DNA of 64,000 bases from contig NZ_DHOS01000067.1 in the NCBI RefSeq assembly GCF_002410825.1, forward strand, positions 57,139 to 121,138, in the 5' to 3' direction. Position numbers and translations under genes: made by a program. Position 1 is the stretch's first letter. Every line of letters starts with the position of its first letter. Origin of the DNA: Proteiniphilum sp. UBA5384 (lineage in GTDB: Bacteria > Bacteroidota > Bacteroidia > Bacteroidales > Dysgonomonadaceae). The notes under the pieces are model-generated. The model was not told the DNA's origin and did no database searches. It saw only the letters and a program-made list of their open reading frames with translations. This document shows positions 34,544 to 42,783 of this stretch, piece after piece.

Positions 34544-36697
34544 TCAATACCCGGGATTTTGTCTCAAGTTAGGGTTCATCATTAATTCGACGTCCGGAAT
34601 AGGAAATAAGTCTCTATAAGACTGTAGATTCAATTTCTCTATAGCCATTCCGTTTCTTTTTAGGAAGTCGAAATAGGAAAAATTTCCCTGTAATTCATCT
34701 CTCCAACGTTCTTGTATTCCTTCAAGTGTTATTGTTGAGGATGGAGTAACTCCACTTCGCTTTTCTACTTGGTTCAAATATTTAAGTGCTTGCCCATTTA
34801 ATCCCAAATGAAAAGAACACTCTGACGCCAGTAATAATATTTCGGTGTATCTCAGGATCGGAAATATCTCCGCTTGCGAATATGCTTTTTTGAAATTACT
34901 TTCGCCTTGGATTCGAACAGAGTATATATCTTCAACGTTTCCTTTTTCGAATATGTTTGAATTGCTCGCTGCAAGCGCATACAAAGCACTATTGATATTC
35001 TTTTCCAACAAATCCAGCGCTTGTTGGTATTTTTTCTCGTTTATGAGCACTTTGGCAAGGATACCTTCTGCGATGAATCGCGAAACAGGCATAAGTTGAG
35101 AATCTTTACTTTTCGATGATAATAAGAAATCCAAACATTCATTTAAATCAGTGCGGATTTTTTGAAGAGATTCATTCTTGCTTATCTGAGGAAGATCGAT
35201 ATTGCTTAAATCAACATTCTCCACATACACTATATTCTCCCATAATATGACCATCTGATAAAAAGCTATTGATCTCAAAGTAATACACTGGGCTTCTAGT
35301 TCCTTTGGAAGTTCTTCAAAATTAATAAGGGAATTCAATCGATTTATGAGCTGGTAATTTTTTTCCCACATACTCCTTAAGATAGAAGAAGATGGAGATA
35401 TTTGATTATTGTAAAATTGAGCCCATTCATTGTTGCTTGGCTGATTGGTTGCATGGGTATAAAGTACTTCAGCTGTATAATTATAATCCAACGCTAGAAA
35501 AGCATTATCCATGATCGATTCGAAAATTTCAGACAATCTTTTGTTCTCAGAAATTTTATCCATATCCCCTTCTTGCTGTATAACTATGCTGGCGCTAAGT
35601 TTTCCGTCATAGCTGTGAATGGTAAAAGTAGTACCGGAAATGAAAGCTCCGTTAGCAGGTGCTATTTTTAATATCAGCTCTTTTTCTTGCAGCTTCGACG
35701 ATAAAATTTTTATCGGAGTGTAAATTCCATCAAAATACTCTTCGGATGTGGCATTAGAGGAATTAGTAAATGGAATATTGGATTGTATGTTGATTGTAAA
35801 ATCTCCTCCCTCTTTGCCTATTCTCAATGTATCTATTTCAAATGACAATACTTTTTCTTCATTTATATCACCTAATTCATTTCCTGCGATACCATCTTTA
35901 TCCCAGTCGATAAAATAGGAAAGATCCAATACTTTTATGTCTTTATTTATCGAAGCATATCGTTCGACTAATTTTCTTGAAATGTAATCAATATCTAAAT
36001 TGACACTCGTTGCCCATAATTCTTCTTTTATTTCAGACGAAAAAGATCCTGTTGTTTTAAAAGAACTTGACAGATTTGTAATAAATTCGGTAAATTGGGC
36101 TTCAGACCTATTCTTCAACAATACCGACGAGATCAAAATTTGTGAAGCTGCCATATTTGTTCCATCCGTAATAGATACTTCTGTAAATGATTTATCATTA
36201 TTTTCTTGAAGTCCAAACATGGACAACAATTCTCCTTGAGATTTATCCTGCGCAGATTTCAATGACAAGTTTTCATTTTCCATCAAAAAAGAGATACGGC
36301 TCTTTGCAAGATGAGTCAAAATATTTACATTGACTGTGGATTGCTCCGTTAAATCGGCTAATCCGGATAATGTTATTTGTCCCTTGGATAAATCGCCGGA
36401 TGTTTCATTATAAAAATAACCGTCAGCAATCAGTTCTACAAACGGCGAAGCGAGTTCGACACCTTTCAACTCAAAAGAGCCATCATCTGTATTAATCGTA
36501 GATGTAAATAATTTCCCCGTTGGAACCATATTCTGGTCAAGCTCTTGTATTGACACCTTGGAACCTTTCACAAAAGGCCCCTTTTCTATTTTTCCCGTCA
36601 AGCTATAATTTTTGCTAACAGGGAACTCAGTCCCCTTATCTTTTTCGCAAGAAATTAAAAAGAAAATCAACAGTATTAGACAACTCACTTTTTTCAT
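34544..36697 (-). CDS. Chimeric lipoprotein with SusD/RagB-like C-terminus
   Basis: A 717-residue lipoprotein (FFLISCEKD, Cys near 17). The N-terminal 380 residues are not SusD: a beta-rich domain (YSLTGKIEKGPFVKGSKVSI), a helical part (about 120-240) and a segment typical of Ig-like adhesion domains (EGGDFTINIQSNIPFTNSS, FTIHSYDGKLSASIVIQQEG). From about 385 it becomes SusD/RagB-like: ILRSMWEKNYQLINRLNSLI, FPILRYTEILLLASE, ERWRDELQGNFSYFDFLKRN, and the classical ending LFPIPDVELMMNPNLRQNPGY-like tail. SusD proteins normally pair with a SusC receptor gene next door; none is here. It lies in an AT-rich island with decayed genes. Ligand unknown. Confidence 0.82.
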   Translation of the reverse strand: MKKVSCLILLIFFLISCEKDKGTEFPVSKNYSLTGKIEKGPFVKGSKVSIQELDQNMVPTGKLFTSTINTDDGSFELKGVELASPFVELIADGYFYNETSGDLSKGQITLSGLADLTEQSTVNVNILTHLAKSRISFLMENENLSLKSAQDKSQGELLSMFGLQENNDKSFTEVSITDGTNMAASQILISSVLLKNRSEAQFTEFITNLSSSFKTTGSFSSEIKEELWATSVNLDIDYISRKLVERYASINKDIKVLDLSYFIDWDKDGIAGNELGDINEEKVLSFEIDTLRIGKEGGDFTINIQSNIPFTNSSNATSEEYFDGIYTPIKILSSKLQEKELILKIAPANGAFISGTTFTIHSYDGKLSASIVIQQEGDMDKISENKRLSEIFESIMDNAFLALDYNYTAEVLYTHATNQPSNNEWAQFYNNQISPSSSILRSMWEKNYQLINRLNSLINFEELPKELEAQCITLRSIAFYQMVILWENIVYVENVDLSNIDLPQISKNESLQKIRTDLNECLDFLLSSKSKDSQLMPVSRFIAEGILAKVLINEKKYQQALDLLEKNINSALYALAASNSNIFEKGNVEDIYSVRIQGESNFKKAYSQAEIFPILRYTEILLLASECSFHLGLNGQALKYLNQVEKRSGVTPSSTITLEGIQERWRDELQGNFSYFDFLKRNGMAIEKLNLQSYRDLFPIPDVELMMNPNLRQNPGY

Positions 36698-36762
36698 CTG
36701 ATTTAAAATTTATCAATTACTATAAAATGCTAAATACTTCTCTAAACCTCTAATATCTCCTA

Positions 36763-36770
36763 CAAAGATA
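36763..36770 (-). promoter_or_regulatory. -7 element before the SusD-like gene
   Basis: TATCTTTG on the minus strand, an exact TAnnTTTG match, about 66 bases before the ATG at 36697. The -33 position reads TTTAC, an imperfect match. Confidence 0.5.
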
Positions 36771-36830
36771 CAACGAGTTTTATTATCCGTAAACCATATT
36801 ACAATCGTTCGTTATTTTTTTAAAGTATAG

Positions 36831-36937
36831 TTATGCGGCAATAGCCGCAAACTCAATAAGTTCTTTGACAAGTTTATCATTTAATCAACAAAGTAAAGTT
36901 TTTCTTCTTCGGTATACGAATCAACAAAACGTGCCAT
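36831..36937 (-). pseudogene. Short gene remnant with one frameshift
   Basis: On the minus strand an ATG at 36937 opens MARFVDSYTEEEKLYFVD and then stops; shifting frame by one base continues NDKLVKELIEFAAIAA to a stop at 36831-36833. The two halves read like one small protein or the tail of a larger one. Family not recognised. It lies directly downstream of the broken WYL gene. Confidence 0.35.
36834..36849. other. Small GC hairpin
   Basis: TGCGGC and GCCGCA pair around AATA in an AT-rich stretch. It may be part of the remnant coding sequence or a weak transcription stop; there is no T tract. Confidence 0.3.
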
Positions 36938-36946
36938 AAGCAAAAA

Positions 36947-38034
36947 TTAACATTCATAATTATGATCACTTTCTGTTACAACACTGCAAAGTTCTTTATC
37001 ATCAATGCAGCCTTTCTGCACAGTTAAATATTTTTTCAGATTTTCTTCTATTTTCTTATAAAGTTGTGTTCTAAACCATTCGGGAGACAGTACCTCTACT
37101 TGTGGACCATACGAAAAAATAAGTGCTTCAAGTTCCTTGTTTGGGCACACCTCGATACTTACTATATATTCTTTTTCACTCAATACCTTTTGGGAATGAT
37201 GTATGGGTTTATTCAGCACATACGGGAAACGGTCTGCATCAAATTGTAAAATAACAGTCTCTTTGATTATCTCCTCCTTAGGATGAGTTACTCCTACTAT
37301 ATCATCAAAAAAAGTAGAAAATCTATGAATGTATTTTTGATGAATTCTTTATCTGAAGTAGAAATTTTCCGGATACGATCCAATGCCTTATTTGATATAT
37401 AAACATCATTCTCACCCTCTTCCAGTCCAAAAAGAAACCACCTGTTATTGAACTGTTTTACATGATATGGATGTACTACACTGAGAATCTCTTTCCCCTT
37501 AAAAGTCACATATCGTATTTCCAAAGACTGATGATTTACAGTAGCGTCAATAATATCGGAGAGATATTCAAGTCCTTTGAGTTTTTCATTCTGTTCAAAG
37601 GAGACAACATTTTCACTGTTTGGTCTTACCCCAAAACGATATTCCAAATTCGAAACAACTTCTTCCAACCATGCATAATTTGGAATGCCACGATATCGTC
37701 CCGACATCTCCAAAGTAGAACGCAAATTTGTCAATTCTTCGGATGATAATTCGTTTTTAAATATAGAGAAGTCCTCGTCTTTATACCGATAATAACAACG
37801 TTTACCGTTATATGAATATGCTTTGATTGGGGCATCATATACGTGCCGCTCTCTCATAAATCTAATATCCTCTCGCAATTGCCGCTCTTTAATCATCGCA
37901 TCACTCCCGTATAAATCACAAAGCCGTTCGTTGACCTCATCAAGAAGATCCCCAATTTCATATAACGTTGAAAATTGCTAAAGCAACGATCAAGTATCTG
38001 GTAGCGTAAATTGAGCATTCTTATTGGTTGACAT
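36947..38034 (-). pseudogene. WYL-domain transcriptional regulator, broken by three frameshifts
   Basis: The pieces of one HTH-WYL regulator can be read on the minus strand in successive frames. ATG at 38034 gives MSTNKNAQ; one frame over gives RYQILDRCFSNFQR; the next gives YEIGDLLDEVNERLCDLYG and continues as the main open part (MIKERQLREDIRFMRE, then the WYL region RYVTFKGKEILSVVHPYHVK and NRWFLFGLEEGEN). Near 37307-37313, inside a run of seven T on the minus strand, a one-base loss shifts frame; restoring it gives FDDIVGVTHPKEEI and continues to the end at 36947 with ADRFPYVLNKPIHHSQKVL. WYL proteins sense ligands or nucleotides and often control defence or repair genes. This one is almost certainly inactive unless the frameshifts are sequencing errors. 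Confidence 0.8.
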
Positions 38035-38618
38035 AAACAAGTTGAAATTTAATAACCACTAGATGGCATTTTAATAAGGCAAACCTCCACAATCCTTGAT
38101 ATTATTACATTAAATATTTTCATATCCTCTTCGTTTGTTCTATAGAATTATATAATTTGCGACGAAATGTGCGATTTTTCATCAATAGTGATTATTTAAC
38201 GCCTACTACAGACTGAATAAAATTTAGTAAAAAAGGATTACTCCCTTTTTGCTTCACCAAAAAAAGTTGTATTTTTATTATTGATACAAACAAAATGCAA
38301 CAATGGGTTAAAGATAGTAATAAACATTCAATCGTTTAGACGATTTTGAAACAAATTTTGGAAAGTAGTCAATTATGAGTTATCGAGAATGACTCGACAA
38401 CTGAAATTATATCTGGATTATTGTTTCGTTCTCCTACTCAAGGCGTAAAATAGTGGCCGGTGGAAAACTGAACAATGCAAACAATACGTTAGTTTTCTTG
38501 ATGAGGTACAACTTTATCCGCATTTCTCTCGATGCTTAACCCAAATTGCAGCTAAGTCGAATTAATTACCCATTTACCTATATCTGGTTAATTTCTCTTT
38601 CAGCACCTGAACCAATCC
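38035..38618. other. AT-rich stretch with decayed coding pieces
   Basis: No intact gene. On the plus strand MQQWVKDSNKHSIV opens at about 38295 and stops, and a frame at 38461-38565 reads WKTEQCKQYVSFLDEVQLYP followed by HFSRCLTQIAAKSN to a stop. They look like scraps of old genes, possibly of mobile origin, but I cannot name them. Confidence 0.35.
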
Positions 38619-38650
38619 TAACCATTTTCCTGATGTCAGGAAAATGGTTA
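38619..38650. repeat. 32-bp palindrome downstream of the AAA/DUF4143 gene
   Basis: Two 15-bp arms (TAACCATTTTCCTGA and TCAGGAAAATGGTTA) with a 2-base spacer. It lies about 75 bases past the end of the ATPase gene. On the plus strand it is followed by AAAAA, on the minus strand by no T tract, so it is not a clear terminator. A second small palindrome (38663-38678) follows. Confidence 0.8.
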
Positions 38651-38662
38651 AAAATCGATTCA

Positions 38663-38678
38663 CCTGCATCTATGCAGG
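38663..38678. repeat. 16-bp palindrome
   Basis: CCTGCAT and ATGCAGG with a 2-base spacer, 12 bases after the 32-bp palindrome. Possibly part of the same regulatory or 3'-end structure. Confidence 0.55.
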
Positions 38679-38726
38679 ATTCTTTAGCCTTATCGATTAC
38701 TTTTGAAAAAATCATCTGAACAGAGC

Positions 38727-39857
38727 TTATACAAAATCCAGATAATTATCCCTATTGATAATATCGTAAGTAGCGTCAGGATATGTCTTTTTAAAAATAT
38801 CCGGTATCTTCGGTTTTTTATCTCCCCTTTTGAATTCAAATGCGGTAAGGGAACCTGCGCCTTCCTCTATAAGATCTATCTCTTGTTGATCATACGTTCT
38901 CCAGAAAAAAAATTCTTTACCCAAGCCCTGATTATAATTAGCCTTGATGCGTTCGCTTATCAGATAATTTTCCCATAACGAACCTGCATCTTGTCGAATC
39001 GAGAGAGGGTTAAAATTGCCAATAATAGCATTACGAATGCCATTATCGGTAAAATACCATTTACCTGCTTTTGTCACCTCTTTGCGTAGATTACGGGCGT
39101 AGGCTCCAAGACGAAAAATGACAAACACCTTGGAAAGCAGGTCGAGGTATTTTTCAACGGTATTCTTACTCATACCAAGCTGTTTACCCAGTTCGTCATA
39201 AGAGACTTCATTCCCGAGTTGAAAAGCAATCAGGCGTAAAAGGTCTTTCATTTTTCCCGAATTCTTCAATCCATCAATTGCCAAAATATCTTTCAGCAGG
39301 TAAGCATCTACAATATCACGCAAATAATCACTCTTACGCTCAAAACTATCCAATGTCACCACTTCGGGGTAAGCTCCATAGATTAAACGCGACTCAAGAT
39401 TCCGGCGGGTTTCCAATGCTGTTTCAACTGATGCTATTTCTCTTTGTGAGAGTGGAGTTAGATGAAATTTTGTACTTCTTCCCACTAACGGCTCTCCGGC
39501 CTTATTGAGTAAATCGAATGAAGAAGATCCACTTGCAATCACACGAATACCTTCAACCTCATCAACAATAAGCTTTAGTTTTGATCCAATATCGGGTATA
39601 TGTTGTGCTTCATCTATAGCCAATAAATCCACACCTTCCAAAATATGTCTGTAATTGGCAATAGATCGTTCTTTCAAAAGGGCCAATGTATCGTAATCTT
39701 CTCCATTGAGTAGCATTACTTTCCCTTCAAATCTATCTATTAACTGCCGCATCAACACAGTTTTCCCTACTCTTCTTGCCCCAAAGATAAGAATAGCCCT
39801 ATTGGGTTCTATCCTGACCGCTATCCTGTCTTGTAATAATCGTTTTATTGGTTTCAC
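38727..39857 (-). CDS. AAA+ ATPase with DUF4143 domain
   Basis: A 376-residue ATP-binding protein of the AAA_14/DUF4143 type. Walker A is IFGARRVGKTVLMRQL (about 24), Walker B is VDLLAIDEAQHIPD (about 76), and sensor 1 is IRVIASGSSSFDLL (about 104). The middle has a winged-helix part (DELGKQLGMSKNTVEKYLDL) and the C-terminus a nuclease-like fold (FFFWRTYDQQEIDLIEEG, LTAFEFKRGDKKPKIPD), where the Asp and the E-x-K pair resemble PD-(D/E)XK enzymes. These genes are often multicopy in Bacteroidota genomes and their job is not established. The promoter contains a 44-bp perfect palindrome. Confidence 0.87.
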   Translation of the reverse strand: MKPIKRLLQDRIAVRIEPNRAILIFGARRVGKTVLMRQLIDRFEGKVMLLNGEDYDTLALLKERSIANYRHILEGVDLLAIDEAQHIPDIGSKLKLIVDEVEGIRVIASGSSSFDLLNKAGEPLVGRSTKFHLTPLSQREIASVETALETRRNLESRLIYGAYPEVVTLDSFERKSDYLRDIVDAYLLKDILAIDGLKNSGKMKDLLRLIAFQLGNEVSYDELGKQLGMSKNTVEKYLDLLSKVFVIFRLGAYARNLRKEVTKAGKWYFTDNGIRNAIIGNFNPLSIRQDAGSLWENYLISERIKANYNQGLGKEFFFWRTYDQQEIDLIEEGAGSLTAFEFKRGDKKPKIPDIFKKTYPDATYDIINRDNYLDFV

Positions 39858-39876
39858 TACTTCTTTTTATTTTGGA

Positions 39877-39907
39877 CAAAAATAGAAATAAATCATTACA
39901 GTGACAA
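39877..39907 (-). promoter_or_regulatory. Promoter of the AAA/DUF4143 gene, overlapping a palindrome
   Basis: On the minus strand, TTG (39905-39907), N20, TATTTTTG (39877-39884), then the ATG 20 bases on. The -33 TTG lies inside the 44-bp palindrome at 39893-39936, so anything binding or folding there could control the gene. Confidence 0.6.
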
Positions 39908-39936
39908 TTTTTACGTAAAAATTGTCACTGTAATGA
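39893..39936. repeat. 44-bp perfect palindrome
   Basis: Two 22-bp arms with no spacer. The left arm begins TCATTACAGTGACA and ends ATTTTTAC; the right arm begins GTAAAAAT. I checked every base pair. It is 35 bases upstream of the AAA/DUF4143 start and covers its -33 element. Its inner heptamers TTTTTAC and GTAAAAA are also found in the palindrome at 40436-40481. Confidence 0.93.
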
Positions 39937-40008
39937 CGTTTTTTGGCTTTCTATTAATTACCATAATAAAAGTTGTTCCTATTTTGTAATCATCAAAGCA
40001 CTCTTTCT

Positions 40009-40140
40009 TCACTCATTTTCTTCATAATAATAGGAATAGTCAATTCCCTTCATGAACATTTCACGACTGTGGATTTCATCCGTGAGGGCATCTTTTAGCA
40101 ATGACTTTAACCCGGCACTGTTTACGGAACTTTGTATCAT
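40009..40140 (-). CDS. Possible 43-residue ORF overlapping the Bro-N gene
   Basis: Minus-strand ORF whose ATG shares a base with the Bro-N stop (TGATG), the usual sign of coupled translation. The product begins MIQSSVNSAGLKSLLKDALT and ends MKGIDYSYYYEENE. The frame is also open for about 14 codons upstream of the ATG. It may be a real small partner protein or the tail of a gene cut by recombination. I recognise no family. Confidence 0.4.
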   Translation of the reverse strand: MIQSSVNSAGLKSLLKDALTDEIHSREMFMKGIDYSYYYEENE

Positions 40141-40388
40141 CACTCCATCATAATCGAGAACGTTTGATAGTCTCTTTTTCCGTCAGGTGCTTTCAATTTC
40201 AATTGGGGAGTGACACTACCCAGTTCGTTTCCCTCTTTTTTCAGTTTGGCTTTGAGATATTTCCAGTAGTTTCGTGTTTTTATATAATCGTTTTGGCTTG
40301 TGAGCACGGCAACAATATCCAAAACGGAAAACAACCATTTGTTGTTTTCTTCATCCCAAACAGCATGCACTTCACGTGAATAAACCAT
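40140..40388 (-). CDS. Truncated Bro-N (phage antirepressor-like) protein
   Basis: An 82-residue protein matching only the N-terminal part of BRO-family proteins: VWDEENNKWLFSVLDIVAVL, NYWKYLKAKLKKEGNELGS and PQLKLKAPDGKRDYQTF. BRO-N domains bind DNA and occur in phage antirepressors and chromosomal genes; whole chromosomal members are around 200-300 residues and continue past the PDGK motif. Here the frame ends after IMME. It is either a degraded remnant or a minimal DNA-binding protein. A 46-bp palindrome lies about 48 bases upstream of its start, over a likely -7 element. Confidence 0.7.
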   Translation of the reverse strand: MVYSREVHAVWDEENNKWLFSVLDIVAVLTSQNDYIKTRNYWKYLKAKLKKEGNELGSVTPQLKLKAPDGKRDYQTFSIMME

Positions 40389-40435
40389 CTTCTGTTCTCA
40401 TGGATTTGTAATGAACATATTTAAAGGAGCTAAAA

Positions 40436-40481
40436 TACAATAAATTCCTGTTTTTACGGGTAAAAACAGGAATTTATTGTA
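40436..40481. repeat. 46-bp near-perfect palindrome
   Basis: Two perfect 22-bp arms with a 2-base GG spacer. The left arm begins TACAATAAATTCCTG and ends TTTTTAC; the right arm begins GTAAAAACAGG. It lies upstream of the Bro-N gene and overlaps a TATTTTAG (minus strand, 40430-40437) that is one base from the -7 consensus. It is also 29 bases past the end of the S46 peptidase gene. Confidence 0.92.
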
Positions 40482-40509
40482 GAAAAATCAGAAACAGGAA
40501 GGCACTTTT

Positions 40510-42639
40510 TCACCTTTTTACCAGCTTCAGCTCGTCGATCACATTGGATGCACCCATCACCTTGTCGATGACATACAGTACGTAACGGATATCCACGCTG
40601 ATCATACGTTGCATTTCCGGTTCAAAGAGGATATCGCCACTCAGTGATTCCCAGTTTCCGTCGAATGCCAGTCCGATCAGCTCTGCATTTCCGTTCAGCA
40701 CCGGGCTCCCCGAATTACCACCGGTGATATCGTTATTCGATAGGAAATTAACTCTCAACACACCTTCCGGATCAGCATACCCACCGAAATCTCCGGAACG
40801 GATGGCGTCTAAGATATAGTCCTGCACATTGAACTCGGGATCACCCGGTTTTTGTTTTTCCAATATACCTTTTGATGTAGTATAGTAATTATACCATACA
40901 GCATCTCGGGGTTGGTATCCGCTCACGGTTCCATAACTCATCCGTTGGGTAAAGGTAGCATCGGGATAAAAAGTCTTGTCGGCATCCATCTCCATCAATG
41001 CAGCCATAAATTCTCTTTCTCCTTTAAGCATCTTCTCATAGGCGGACATCATCTGTCCCGACAGTTCATATCCCATATCAGCTGTAGACAGTGCCAGTTG
41101 CATCGCCGGGTCCTGTGTAAGCGATTGCGTATCGGCTGTTTTGAGCAATTCCAGCAAGTCTTCCAACGTAGTAAACCGCGTATTGGCGAACAACCATCCA
41201 GCATATTGTTCATAATCTCCACCAAACTCCTCTTTTACTTTTTGGTAGATATCGGGATGATATTTCTCCGGAACACGTTCAGCATAAAGTTTCATTAATA
41301 CAGGAAGCACTTTCCTGTCGAGAGCCGGTTCATAATTCTTATATGATTCGATAAACCGTTCATTGATAAACTCCTGCTTATCTGCTTCGGCACCATTGCT
41401 ATCGAATTGCAGGATGGTATTAGCAAAGCGAATCAGTTCAATTCCGTTATTGAATGTTTCCAGAAAATAGGTAGTATAAAGAGCCATATCGTTTGAATCC
41501 GTATAAGCTTCTTCCAGCATGGGAAGCATGTTACCATACCTGGCCTTGCGTACCGGACTCCGATTAATCCACTCCTGTAATCTTTTCTCTAGCTTCTCTT
41601 TTTCAGGAATCACTGCAAGATTGGTCAGTGCTTCATTCATCCCCATGGAATTTTTCCAGTAATTGGAGCTGCCGGCATATTTATTGGCATATTTGATACG
41701 AATTGTATCGTTCTTAGTCATAGCATCCCACCAGATATCTTGTTTGGCCCCCCTCACTTCTATCCGGGGTTTGTTTTCCGATTCCATCCGCTGACGGATA
41801 CCCCAGGAGGACATATAGCGTTGCGTACTGCCCGGATATCCCACCGTCATCGAATAATCACCATCAGTAACACCCTTGAGCGATACCGGAACCACATATT
41901 TGGGTTGATAGGGTACATTTTCGCTGCTGTAAGCAGCAGGGCGATTGTCTTTATCGGCATATACACGGAATACAGAGAAATCGCCCGTATGGCGTGGCCA
42001 CATCCAATTGTCGGTATCTCCTCCGAATTTTCCCACAGAAGAAGGCGGGGTGGTGACAAGTCGTACGTCACGAAATTGATCGTATTGCACCAGATAATAT
42101 TTATTACGTGAGTAAAAAGGAATTATCCTGACACTGGTAAAAGGATCATTTTCATACTCTTCCATCATCACCGTGGAGAGAGAATCAATAGCCCGCTCAC
42201 GTTGTATTTCACTAAGGACAGAAGGCACCTGGGACAATAACCGCTCCGTCACATCCGTCATCGACTTCAGGAAGGAAACAGTAAGCCCATCGGCAGGTAA
42301 TTCTTCTCCTTGCGACTTTGCAACAAACCCGTCCTTCAGATAGTCATGCTCCACCGCACTCAACTTCTGAATGGCTCCGTAACCACAATGGTGGTTGGTA
42401 AATATCAGTCCCTGATCAGAAACTGCCACACCGGTACATCCACCGCCAAAGATTACTACTGCATCTTTCAACGACGGTTTGTCCTCATCATATAATTGAT
42501 CCACTGGAAACGTAAATCCCAACTCTTTCATGCGGGCAATACTCTCCCTGTTTAACTCTTTGAGCAACCACATGCCCTCATCGGCTCTCACCATTACCGC
42601 CGCAAGAAATATTGCGACCAACAAAACTAGTTTCTTCAT
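40510..42639 (-). CDS. S46 family dipeptidyl-peptidase, DPP7-like
   Basis: A 709-residue secreted serine peptidase that removes dipeptides from the N-terminus of peptides. Signal peptide MKKLVLLVAIFLAAVMVRA. The trypsin-like catalytic parts are FTNHHCGYGAIQ with the His, an Asp in the middle, and DITGGNSGSPVLN with the Ser. Eighteen residues after that Ser the sequence is GLAFDGNW; Gly at this place is typical of DPP7 (hydrophobic P1), while DPP11 (Asp/Glu P1) has Arg. So this is probably DPP7-type. It fits an organism living on peptides. It stands alone. Confidence 0.93.
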   Translation of the reverse strand: MKKLVLLVAIFLAAVMVRADEGMWLLKELNRESIARMKELGFTFPVDQLYDEDKPSLKDAVVIFGGGCTGVAVSDQGLIFTNHHCGYGAIQKLSAVEHDYLKDGFVAKSQGEELPADGLTVSFLKSMTDVTERLLSQVPSVLSEIQRERAIDSLSTVMMEEYENDPFTSVRIIPFYSRNKYYLVQYDQFRDVRLVTTPPSSVGKFGGDTDNWMWPRHTGDFSVFRVYADKDNRPAAYSSENVPYQPKYVVPVSLKGVTDGDYSMTVGYPGSTQRYMSSWGIRQRMESENKPRIEVRGAKQDIWWDAMTKNDTIRIKYANKYAGSSNYWKNSMGMNEALTNLAVIPEKEKLEKRLQEWINRSPVRKARYGNMLPMLEEAYTDSNDMALYTTYFLETFNNGIELIRFANTILQFDSNGAEADKQEFINERFIESYKNYEPALDRKVLPVLMKLYAERVPEKYHPDIYQKVKEEFGGDYEQYAGWLFANTRFTTLEDLLELLKTADTQSLTQDPAMQLALSTADMGYELSGQMMSAYEKMLKGEREFMAALMEMDADKTFYPDATFTQRMSYGTVSGYQPRDAVWYNYYTTSKGILEKQKPGDPEFNVQDYILDAIRSGDFGGYADPEGVLRVNFLSNNDITGGNSGSPVLNGNAELIGLAFDGNWESLSGDILFEPEMQRMISVDIRYVLYVIDKVMGASNVIDELKLVKR

Positions 42640-42783
42640 AAATTACTTTTTTGCACTTAGCTGCCTGCCTTTCATTTCAGACAGACGCTTATTTTAATTA
42701 TAAATATTTATAAACCCTTTAAATTCTAATTATCGTAAATATTATCATCATATTTTTATTCCGTAAATCATCACATCAGTAAA

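Noticed and set aside
39893..39936. The 44-bp palindrome as a plain intrinsic terminator
   Set aside because: A TTTTTT run follows 3 bases later on the plus strand, but I see no plus-strand gene that would need terminating there, and its position on the -33 box of the ATPase fits control better.
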